From: Proteobacteria bacterium UBA2996
Lineage (GTDB): Bacteria > Pseudomonadota > Gammaproteobacteria > Arenicellales > UBA868
Direction: 5' to 3'
DNA: 6,619 bases
Assembly: GCA_002346525.1 (NCBI GenBank)
Contig: DDZY01000130.1
Span: 3,179 to 9,797 of the forward strand
Made by a program: the position numbers and the translations under genes. The notes below the pieces were generated by a model. The model was not told where the DNA came from, did not search any database, and worked only from the letters and a program-made list of their open reading frames with translations. This document shows, piece by piece, positions 1-6,565 of the stretch. How positions within the stretch are numbered: the first letter of the stretch is position 1; every line of letters starts with the position of its first letter.

Positions 1-359
1 AGGTTGTCCGGGCCCAGTTGCTTGATCCGGATGGTCAGTGATTTCTGGTGGAACTCCAGCGCGTGATCGTAATCGCCCTTGCCATAGTGCACCCCCCCGA
101 TGTTGTTGTAGCTTACAGCCACCAGATGATCCACACCCAGTTGATCGGAAAAAATGGCCAGAGATTTCTGGTAATAATCCAGTGCCTGATCGTACTCACC
201 CTTTTCACGATGCGCCTCCCCAATGTTGTTGTAGCCGCGGGCTACATGGAGGTGTTCCGGGTCCGGTTGCTCAAGTGAGATGCCCAGTGATTTATGAAAA
301 AACTCCAATGCCTGATCGTACTCGCCCTTGCTAAGGCACACCTCCCCTATATTGTTGTA
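1..359 (-). repeat. Tandem kinesin-light-chain-type TPR units within the STAND gene
   Basis: Three successive units begin with YNNIG at residues 753, 795 and 836 (bases 359, 233 and 110); the third is cut by the window edge. Each has the pattern YNNIGxxxxxKGxYDxALxxxxKSL. The units are 42 and 41 codons long (126 and 123 bp), the second lacking one residue just before the next Tyr. At DNA level the blocks starting near 57, 180 and 306 on the plus strand remain visibly similar, for example CTGATCGTACTC recurs in two of them. A degenerate half-unit (residues about 720-752) precedes the first full one. More units probably lie beyond the window. Confidence 0.9.
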
Positions 360-2615
360 ACTGGTGGCCATATAGGGATGGTCCGGATCCAGTTGTGCAA
401 TGGCTAGGTCGAGGGATTCCCGCGCAAACTGTTCTGCAGCGGACGCATCTCCGGATCTCCTGAGAAAATCACGAACATCATCCAATGCAAATCGATATGA
501 GTGATCCCGGAAGGGTTCATCGGCCATGGCGGCAACCTGTTCCGGAGGCAGATCGTCGTCGAGATAAACAACCTCCGGCTTTGAATCCAATTCCTTCCTC
601 CATGCATCGAGTGACTGACGATAAGCAAAGCCCAAGTCAGGCTTTTCACTAGTGGCATTTATTATCTTCCTCCAATAACCCCAAATCTCCAGCCAGCTTC
701 GTTCATGCAAATTCAGAAACATGGGGATGTTAAGGAGCCAAGTCTGTAGATCATTCCACGACTCGGCCTGAGCCAGTTGCCATGGAAGTTCCTCTACAAT
801 GCGGGATAATAGCACACCCTGGTTGACATTTTCCCAATATATTTGGCTCTGCGACGCAGATAATGAATCGCTTCCTGGTTCAAAATATTTTGCCAACTGC
901 AGATGCAAAGGCTGGCGGTTTGTTTGGTTCGGTACATAACGCTTTTCGACCGCTTGGCGTAGGTAATCGTGAAAGAAGGTCAATCGCCCGCCCCGCAAGG
1001 CCAGGGATTCCTGCAGAGCCAGGTGCAGTGGCGCCCAGGTGGTCCACGGCAGTGCAGGCTGGTCTTCCCCGCCCAATAGTTCCAGGAGTTCATTTTCGCT
1101 CAACCCGTTGCGCGAGGCCCAGATGAGGCTTAACGCCTCGCTCACCAGGCCTGTTCGTTTGCCCTCATAATCCTCCTCCAGCCGGGTGAGCATGCGGTCA
1201 TACAGGGCATCCGGCTTGGTTGCCTCCAGATACCAGCGCAGTTTTTGCGCCAGTTGTTCGTGTTCGCCGAATACGCGCAGTTCATCCAGGAGCACCTTCA
1301 GGTACAGCGGATTGGCCGTGGGCGGTGCTGCCACCAGTTCGTCCAGCAGTTCTTCAGGCAGTTTCTTGCGGAACCGGCCCAGGTATTGCGCGGCCACCTC
1401 GCGCTGGAGTTCCGCTGAGAGCAGGGGCACCTCCTGCATGGGCCATTCGCGCTGCTGCAGCAGGTCCAGGCATTCGCCCGGGATGACCGAGAGCACCAGG
1501 CGCACGCCCGCCGGGGTGTGCCAGGGCAGCCAGCGCAGGTCGCGCCCATCCGCCAGCACCTGGTTCAGTCCGTCGATGACGATCACCACCGGCTCACTGT
1601 GCCCTGCCGTGGCCAGGGCGAGCGGCAGTTTTTCCTCCAGTTCCTCGCGCTCAGCCGGGATATCCTCCTCCCAGGTGCCCCATTCCTTGAGGGTCTGCAA
1701 CAGGCGACGGATCATCTGCCATGGGTCCGCGCTGTCCGCGGTGCTACCCAGGTAATGCACAAAGGTACGGGCCTTCGGGTTGGCCCGACGATAACGCGCC
1801 AGCCAGTTGGCCACCAGCGCGGTCTTGCCGCAGCCAGACTCGCCATGGACCACCAGCGGTGGGCCTTCCCCCTGCGCGGCGTGGTCATCAAGGCGCTGCA
1901 GGTCCGCCTCGCGCCCCACGTAAACGCGCTGGCGGGATTCGCCGAAGGACTCGTGGTTGCGGGCCTCCTGTTGCAGGGGCGAGAGCTTGGCCTCTTCCGG
2001 GTGTTCCTGGTCGATGGCCGCCCAGAGATCTTCCAGCACGTGTTGCCCGAGGGCCTCCGGGTTGGCGTAGTTTTCCCGGACTTCCCGCACCGATGTTGCG
2101 CCGGCCCGGATGCGGGCTTTCAGGTCGGCCAGCTTTTGCGATGCGGCAGTGTCCTCGGCGGCATGGTCACCGCCGTGTGCCTTGGCATAGCCCGGGTCGC
2201 GGAAATAAAAAAAGGCGCGACCGGCGGTGTCGGGATTGTTCAGGACGCCGTGCAGGATTTCCAACTCGGTCAGGCTCTTGTCGCGGTGTCCATCCAGCCA
2301 TTCCTGTTCCTCGACCAGTCCAACCGGGAGCTGACTGGGCACCCAGCCGTAGCGTTCGCCCAGCAGGCCGATGAAGTAGGGGCGGCAGAGTTCAATCTCC
2401 TGCAGGCAGATGGGCAGCACCTCGCCGTTCTCCGCCTCCTCCTCAGTGACGCCCCAGCGCAAGTCCACCTCCACGAAATCCACGCCCCGCTCCGTGCAGC
2501 GCCGGCGCAGCTCAGGGAAAACCTGCTTCACCAGCACATCCCGCTCCACCTGCATGTCGCGGAAGGTGGATGAGATGAAAACGCGGATCTGCTGGGACTG
2601 GAAGGATTGCGGCAT
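1..2615 (-). CDS. DUF4062-STAND NTPase-TPR protein, partial (C-terminus beyond the window)
   Basis: I translated this frame by hand: it is open from ATG at 2615 to base 1, giving 871 codons with no stop. Residues 10-100 match the DUF4062 domain found at the N-terminus of TEP1/NWD1/NPHP3-like proteins (RVFISSTFRDM at 11-21, LRWGV at 52-56, then a PYFIGLLGERYGW segment). A P-loop NTPase follows, starting near YVGRE (232-236), with Walker A GESGCGKT at 258-265 and Walker B VVIVID at 343-348. NPLYLKVLLDELR from 435 and FFHDYLRQAV around 547-556 are typical of STAND helical and winged-helix regions. The C-terminal arm carries TPRs of 41-42 residues starting at Tyr753, Tyr795 and Tyr836. STAND proteins are usually ATP-driven switches in which the repeats sense a ligand and the N-terminal domain signals. 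The gene begins 15 bases after the TrkA-RyR stop, so the two are probably co-transcribed. The start is favoured because DUF4062 begins within ten residues of it. Ligand and activity are unknown. Confidence 0.93.
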   Translation of the reverse strand, partial: MPQSFQSQQIRVFISSTFRDMQVERDVLVKQVFPELRRRCTERGVDFVEVDLRWGVTEEEAENGEVLPICLQEIELCRPYFIGLLGERYGWVPSQLPVGLVEEQEWLDGHRDKSLTELEILHGVLNNPDTAGRAFFYFRDPGYAKAHGGDHAAEDTAASQKLADLKARIRAGATSVREVRENYANPEALGQHVLEDLWAAIDQEHPEEAKLSPLQQEARNHESFGESRQRVYVGREADLQRLDDHAAQGEGPPLVVHGESGCGKTALVANWLARYRRANPKARTFVHYLGSTADSADPWQMIRRLLQTLKEWGTWEEDIPAEREELEEKLPLALATAGHSEPVVIVIDGLNQVLADGRDLRWLPWHTPAGVRLVLSVIPGECLDLLQQREWPMQEVPLLSAELQREVAAQYLGRFRKKLPEELLDELVAAPPTANPLYLKVLLDELRVFGEHEQLAQKLRWYLEATKPDALYDRMLTRLEEDYEGKRTGLVSEALSLIWASRNGLSENELLELLGGEDQPALPWTTWAPLHLALQESLALRGGRLTFFHDYLRQAVEKRYVPNQTNRQPLHLQLAKYFEPGSDSLSASQSQIYWENVNQGVLLSRIVEELPWQLAQAESWNDLQTWLLNIPMFLNLHERSWLEIWGYWRKIINATSEKPDLGFAYRQSLDAWRKELDSKPEVVYLDDDLPPEQVAAMADEPFRDHSYRFALDDVRDFLRRSGDASAAEQFARESLDLAIAQLDPDHPYMATSYNNIGEVCLSKGEYDQALEFFHKSLGISLEQPDPEHLHVARGYNNIGEAHREKGEYDQALDYYQKSLAIFSDQLGVDHLVAVSYNNIGGVHYGKGDYDHALEFHQKSLTIRIKQLGPDN

Positions 2616-2624
2616 GGGATCAAT

Positions 2625-2631
2625 CCGCCTT
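2625..2631 (-). promoter_or_regulatory. Shine-Dalgarno-like site for the STAND gene, overlapping the upstream stop codon
   Basis: On the minus strand AAGGCGG lies 9 bases before the ATG at 2615 and differs from AAGGAGG at one position. Its first base is the last base of the TAA stop of the TrkA-RyR gene. This is the clearest ribosome binding site in the window and suggests translational coupling of the two genes. Confidence 0.55.
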
Positions 2632-4412
2632 TAATGATTTTGGCCCCGCAGGATGTCGAGCCAGTCAGTCATGTTTTCCACGGTGTTGGCATCCAGTTGC
2701 TGGATGTCTTTTGCCAGCTCGTCGTATGGGACGAGGTCGGGGTGGAGCTTATTGTTGTCATCGCGCTTGGCAGCGTATTCCCAGCCGGTGAGCCATTTCT
2801 CGGCGCTCCAACGTTCGTGTTCCATGCGGCTCATGGTCGACTTGTGCGGTGCCACCATTTCTTGAAATTCCATGCTGGAAACCTTGGCGGCATACTGGGC
2901 GAGATCGTTGCCGGCAAAACCGGGGTCAGCGAAACGAGGGTCGACCAGACGGATTTTCACCGACAGGTGCTCATACTGCCAGCGGTTGGAATCCTGCAGG
3001 TGCGCGGGCAGTTCGGGCCAGGGAACGAGTGAAGCCCAAGCACCGGCCTTCTTGCCACGACTGATGAAGTTGTCGAAATACTTGGTGTGCATCGTGCGGG
3101 CAATTTCCTCACGGCCGGGGGCAATGACGTTTTGATAGTTGCATTCATCCTCCGCCATGCCAAAGGGGAGCAGGGGTGGGAGTTGGGCGGAGACCGCATC
3201 GGCGTGAATTTTCAACAACTGCGCGACGCCACGATTGTCGCGGGCTTTAAACAGAAGTTTGGCGTGATCCGAGGATCCGGCCGCACGCAGAAGAGAGCTG
3301 GCTTTCAAGGCCGTGGAGAAATTCAAGACGTCGCCGCCAAGGCAAATCGCGATGGTCAACTTTTCGCCCGCGGGCGAAGGCTGGGCGAGAAACTTGAGCC
3401 GGTCGAAGCTCGCGCTGTTCACTTCGCACGTGATGAATTCGGTCTCGGCGACCTTGTCCAATCCCGGGTGGCGATAGCGGAAACGCTCCTCGGCGTCCCG
3501 CAAATCGCGGTCGATGACCGTCAACTTCAGCTTTCGCAGGTTGGCGTAATGCCCGGCAAACAACGCTTCGCGGGCGACCGCCTGGCCCAGTCCGCCAAAG
3601 CCGATCACCACCAGGTGAATGCGCTCCGCCTGTTTACCTGCGGGCGTGATTTCCAGCGGATGTTGTTGCAGGAGCAACCGGGCAATGGTCTCGGGCGTCG
3701 AGAAGACCTTGACCTCTACCGCGTCCTCCTGGTCCAGAAAAATCTTATGCTCCATGAACCGGGCGCGCAGGGCGTCATCATGGATGCGTAAGGCCAGCTC
3801 CAGCGTGGAGCCCGTACCCTGCCAGCTTGCCTTGTGAATGCGGTATACTTCTGCCGCTCCCTGGATGTTGTCATCATCCTCATCGCACAGCAGCACCATG
3901 TGCCGGGCACGCGGCACACCCGCGGTCTTAAGCAGTTCCGTCCCGTGGGCCGAGCCGTGCAACACGGGAATGCGTTCCGCCTCCGCCTCCGCCAGAAGAT
4001 CGCCTGCCTGCCCGTTGTCGATGATCAACAAGCCACGCCCGGGCTGGCGTTGCTTGAAGTCACGCGCCAATTGCAACGCTCCCGCGCCCAAGCCGCAAAG
4101 CACAACGTGATCCGACTGGAACCGAAGCAGGAACCGCTCCAGGCGCGCGCCAAAAATATTCAGAAAGGCAAGGATCGCTGCCAAGGCAAGCGCCAGTGGA
4201 GCCATAAACCGGGCGACGTTCAGCGACCAAGTCATGTTCGCTTGCCCACCGTCTTCAATCACGAACAAGGCGATGGCTCGGTAAAGGTGGTCCCACGTCG
4301 AGCCTTGCGGGTCGTCCGCGGCAGATCCATGCAACCCCAGCCCCAGCGCCATCGCCGACAACAACGGCACCACGATCCAGATCGAGTCATTCAGGAAACG
4401 AAGCAGTTTCAT
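2631..4412 (-). CDS. Membrane protein with two TrkA-N (RCK-like) domains and a C-terminal RyR domain
   Basis: The protein has 593 residues. Two hydrophobic helices (about 10-28 and 66-88) flank a short extracytoplasmic segment that includes YRAIALFVIEDGG (44-56), the layout of a 2TM channel pore but without a TVGYG-type filter. Two Rossmann folds follow. The first has GLGAG at 107-111 with acidic D132. The second has the classic GxGxxG at 271-276 (GFGGLG) with acidic D301. TrkA-N domains bind NAD(H) or other nucleotides and gate potassium transporters and channels. Residues about 525-590 match the RyR repeat domain (PF02026), with MEHERWSAEKWLTGW and LHPDLVPYDEL as key motifs. The start at 4412 places the first helix directly after the N-terminus, although no good Shine-Dalgarno sequence precedes it. 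The gene is followed after 15 bases by the STAND gene. I infer a nucleotide-gated membrane effector or sensor; conducted ion and ligand are unknown. Confidence 0.93.
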   Translation of the reverse strand: MKLLRFLNDSIWIVVPLLSAMALGLGLHGSAADDPQGSTWDHLYRAIALFVIEDGGQANMTWSLNVARFMAPLALALAAILAFLNIFGARLERFLLRFQSDHVVLCGLGAGALQLARDFKQRQPGRGLLIIDNGQAGDLLAEAEAERIPVLHGSAHGTELLKTAGVPRARHMVLLCDEDDDNIQGAAEVYRIHKASWQGTGSTLELALRIHDDALRARFMEHKIFLDQEDAVEVKVFSTPETIARLLLQQHPLEITPAGKQAERIHLVVIGFGGLGQAVAREALFAGHYANLRKLKLTVIDRDLRDAEERFRYRHPGLDKVAETEFITCEVNSASFDRLKFLAQPSPAGEKLTIAICLGGDVLNFSTALKASSLLRAAGSSDHAKLLFKARDNRGVAQLLKIHADAVSAQLPPLLPFGMAEDECNYQNVIAPGREEIARTMHTKYFDNFISRGKKAGAWASLVPWPELPAHLQDSNRWQYEHLSVKIRLVDPRFADPGFAGNDLAQYAAKVSSMEFQEMVAPHKSTMSRMEHERWSAEKWLTGWEYAAKRDDNNKLHPDLVPYDELAKDIQQLDANTVENMTDWLDILRGQNH

Positions 4413-4441
4413 GGATTAAAACAAACGCAGGTTCCTCGCGA

Positions 4442-4456
4442 TGACACCAGCTGTCA
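4442..4456. promoter_or_regulatory. 15-bp inverted repeat upstream of the TrkA-RyR gene (candidate operator)
   Basis: TGACACCAGCTGTCA has perfect 5-base arms (TGACA/TGTCA) around a 5-base centre and lies 30-44 bases upstream of the TrkA-RyR ATG. On the minus strand its first arm forms part of a perfect TTGACA (4457-4452), which resembles a -35 element, but I see no convincing -10 element 16-18 bases further on. It could be a repressor or activator site or a chance palindrome. Confidence 0.3.
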
Positions 4457-4532
4457 ACTTGGATTCGGGTTTGCAGGCTTGAAAGGACACGATACTGCGC
4501 GGATGTGAATCCTACGCTAAAGCCGGGTGCTG

Positions 4533-4538
4533 ATTATA
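4533..4538 (-). promoter_or_regulatory. Possible -10 element for the TrkA-RyR/STAND operon
   Basis: A perfect TATAAT lies on the minus strand 10 bases after the PqaA-family stop codon, in the 135-base gap before the TrkA-RyR gene. No good -35 hexamer sits at the usual distance. If used, it would give a leader of roughly 110 bases that contains the inverted repeat at 4442-4456. I see no clear hairpin terminator in this gap, so read-through from the hydrolase gene is also possible. Confidence 0.25.
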
Positions 4539-4547
4539 TTTGGCAGT

Positions 4548-5921
4548 TTATTCCTCCTTCACAAAGGGCAAGGTAACGGGCGTCACGACTACGCCGGTGG
4601 TGTATTTTTGTGGGCGGAGTTTTCCCGGGAACGTGAGCTCAATCATGTAGGCGGTCCAGCCCTTGGACGGCTTCGGGACAAGCGCAGTGTAGACGTCGTC
4701 CTTGTCAGGCTTTAATGGCTGACTGGCCCATTTGGGGCCGAGCTTGTCGATCCGGAAGTCTCGGGCGTTGGGGTTGTGGGCCTGCCAGAGGCGGACCTCG
4801 ATTGGCTTAGCCTTGGTGGTGACTGTGAGGGCGCCAGTTTTCTCGACCTTCCAATTGTACTCGGGCAACGGAGCCTTGTTTAATATGGCGTGGTAATAGG
4901 CAAGGAGAGTTTCAAGGGCATCGCTGTCCCGGAGGCCGTGGCCGGTGTTGGGGACGTAGCGGAGGTGCTTGGGGCCCTTTAAATCGCGCCAGTAGAATTG
5001 CCAGGAGTCGGGCAGGAAAAACTGATCGCCGGCGGAATTGAGGATGAGCTTGGGCATGGTGAGACGGTCACGATACTCGTAAGGGTCCTCGATGCGCTTG
5101 AGCTTGGTGAACTGCGGCTTGCCCATCCAGTCCATGATGCGCAAGTCGACGTAGTCGTGGACAGCCTCGGCGTAGCGGCCGTAGGCGTTGCGGTGGTGGC
5201 GGAAGGAGGGCTCAACGTTGAGCATGTCGATGACGATGGGGATGATGGCGACGACGCGTCGGTCGACGGCGGCTGTGCTCCAAGTGGTCCAGCCACGCTT
5301 GGAGGCGCCGGTGACGACGAACTTGTCGATGTTGACCTTTTTTGTTTTCAGGAAACTGCTGACGGTATCGAGCGCACGAACGGCGGCCTTGGTCATGGGC
5401 AGGCGCAGCGGCCATTTCTCATCGCCGGTTTTCAGGAACTTGTCCCACGTGTAGGCAATAATCGCGTCCTCGGAGCGGGGGCGATTGTCATCTTTAAAAA
5501 TGAGCGGCTGATTGGGGACCATCCGGATGCTGGTGACGACGGACTGGGTGGCAAGGGCGATCTTGGCGAGGTCACTGCGCGGCTGGGGCATTCTGCCATC
5601 GTTGTTCCCGCCGCCAATGTAAAGCAGGCCGGTGGTGTGCCGGACCTTGTCGGGCTGAATGATAGTCACCCAGTGGCGCCACTCGGGCCGGTTCACCTCC
5701 TTGCGCGTGAGGTAATGCTGGGAAGTCATGTCGATCAGGTAGGCAGTGGCGCCTTGGAGTTGGATGGTGCGGACGAGCCGGTACTTGTACGCGGGATCAG
5801 GCTTGGCGATGTAACGGTCGAGAGCTGTCTTTGTTGCCCCGATGGAGGGGACGACAAGAGCCAGAAACAGAAAAAATGGACGCATGATTTTCATGATTAT
5901 TATTTTGAACGCACTTTCCAT
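4548..5921 (-). CDS. PhoPQ-activated pathogenicity-related (PqaA-type) alpha/beta hydrolase, exported
   Basis: The protein has 457 residues and matches the PhoPQ-activated pathogenicity-related family (PF10142) over most of its length. An N-terminal signal peptide is visible: basic residues around 11-14, a hydrophobic core FFLFLALVVP, then SIGA, so cleavage after about residue 29 is likely. The nucleophile elbow is GASKRGW with Ser207, followed by a TTW segment and DxRVVAIIP. The probable acid is Asp299 in NSAGDQFFLPD, and the catalytic His is His328 in NTGHGL. The C-terminal 110 residues look like a beta-rich accessory domain. Family members are secreted or periplasmic hydrolases with poorly defined substrates. 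The start is uncertain: Met1, Met10 and Met13 are all possible, none has a clear Shine-Dalgarno site, and Met10 or Met13 gives a more usual signal peptide. It reads in the same direction as the downstream operon, 135 bases away. The gene looks intact. Confidence 0.92.
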   Translation of the reverse strand: MESAFKIIIMKIMRPFFLFLALVVPSIGATKTALDRYIAKPDPAYKYRLVRTIQLQGATAYLIDMTSQHYLTRKEVNRPEWRHWVTIIQPDKVRHTTGLLYIGGGNNDGRMPQPRSDLAKIALATQSVVTSIRMVPNQPLIFKDDNRPRSEDAIIAYTWDKFLKTGDEKWPLRLPMTKAAVRALDTVSSFLKTKKVNIDKFVVTGASKRGWTTWSTAAVDRRVVAIIPIVIDMLNVEPSFRHHRNAYGRYAEAVHDYVDLRIMDWMGKPQFTKLKRIEDPYEYRDRLTMPKLILNSAGDQFFLPDSWQFYWRDLKGPKHLRYVPNTGHGLRDSDALETLLAYYHAILNKAPLPEYNWKVEKTGALTVTTKAKPIEVRLWQAHNPNARDFRIDKLGPKWASQPLKPDKDDVYTALVPKPSKGWTAYMIELTFPGKLRPQKYTTGVVVTPVTLPFVKEE

Positions 5922-6143
5922 TAACGGCCCATGCCAAGGCCCGCGGGAAAGATCGGCAATGTGCCAATCGCGGTGATCATGTTCACGAGGAATGGACTGC
6001 GCAAGTTCTCAGGAAAAAAATCGGCAATGCTGCACCCGGCCCTGCCATGGCCAAGAGACAATCCGCCAGCCCGGCAATATCGATGGCGGAACGATGTTGC
6101 TCCATTGGATCAAACCCGGAGAGTCAGGCTATGGGCCTGCGGT
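5922..6143. other. Gene-free spacer between the SNase/LRR remnant and the PqaA-family gene
   Basis: I see no supported gene on either strand here. The spacer holds two copies of ATCGGCAATG (5952-5961 and 6020-6029), 68 bases apart, each preceded by a GGAAA-containing purine run. On the minus strand a run of seven T (6014-6020) follows a weak GGCAG/TTGCC stem, too poor to call as a terminator. The promoter of the hydrolase gene should lie here, but no clear -35/-10 pair is visible. Confidence 0.4.
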
Positions 6144-6565
6144 CTAATTGTTGACCCGACACCCGGGGATGGCTTTGCGCAATTCCTCAAGTTGCCCGGG
6201 CGGTACGCGGTTTGCCTGCAGGAGCACGGTGCGAAGTTTCTTCAATTCTTTTAAGGGCGTCACATCCTGCACCTGATTTCCCGACAGCCACAGGGTTGTG
6301 AGGTTGGGCACACCGGCCAGCGGGCTCAGGTCGGTCACGCGGTTTTGGGAAAGAATAAGCGTGTTCAGCCGGGCCATGCCGTCCAGTGCCTTCAGGTCGG
6401 TGATGCGGTTTTCCATGAGTTGCAGGCGTACCTTGTACTGCTTTTTGCCTTGGTACAGCACAGTGATGGTGTCGCCGTCCGTCACGCCTACCACCTTGCC
6501 GGGAACTCAAAGGCTTGGGCGGGGAAGGTGGTGGCTAGCAGTACAATGGGGAGTAGTGTTTTCAT
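6144..6565 (-). pseudogene. Frameshifted chimera: signal peptide, truncated SNase-like domain, leucine-rich repeats
   Basis: ATG at 6565 opens a typical signal peptide (MKTLLPIVLLATTFPAQAF) but its frame stops at TAG 6490-6488. One base later in phase, from GGC at 6500, the reading continues as GKVVGVTDGDTITVL and QYKVRL, the first strands of a staphylococcal-nuclease (thermonuclease) domain, so one base appears lost around 6501-6502. After VRLQ, where nucleases continue with GID-APE, the frame switches to internalin-like leucine-rich repeats of 22 residues (ENRITDL, QNRVTDLSPL, GNQVQDVTPL, ANRV) and ends RKAIPGCRV before the stop at 6146-6144. The nuclease core and its catalytic residues are absent, so no nuclease activity is expected. 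A 116-residue frame starting at GTG 6494 exists but would begin inside the first beta strand and lack export. Alternatives are a sequencing error at the C run plus a genuine small secreted LRR protein. Confidence 0.65.

Noticed and set aside
1..361. CRISPR-like regular repeats
   Set aside because: The periodic 123-126 bp units keep an open reading frame and encode TPR motifs, so they are protein repeats.
1518..2573. 351-codon open frame on the plus strand
   Set aside because: It lies antisense to the well-supported DUF4062-NTPase coding region, has no recognisable domain, and is explained by the GC-rich codon use of the minus-strand gene.
3087..4508. Two plus-strand open frames of 234 and 224 codons
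   Set aside because: Both are antisense to the TrkA-RyR gene and show no family motifs.
4998..5924. 308-codon open frame on the plus strand
   Set aside because: It is antisense to the PqaA-family gene, whose catalytic motifs are all present; its Asp/Val/Gly-rich composition is typical of a shadow frame.
6014..6045. Possible Rho-independent terminator on the minus strand after the LRR remnant
   Set aside because: The T run is real, but the stem is only about five pairs including a G-T pair with a long loop, and it lies about 100 bases past the stop codon.
5931..6254. 107-codon plus-strand open frame across the spacer
   Set aside because: Its second half is antisense to the LRR coding part, no domain is recognisable, and no ribosome binding site is evident.
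6144..6494. Functional small nuclease
   Set aside because: Only the first beta strands of the SNase fold are present; the segment with the catalytic residues is replaced by leucine-rich repeats.
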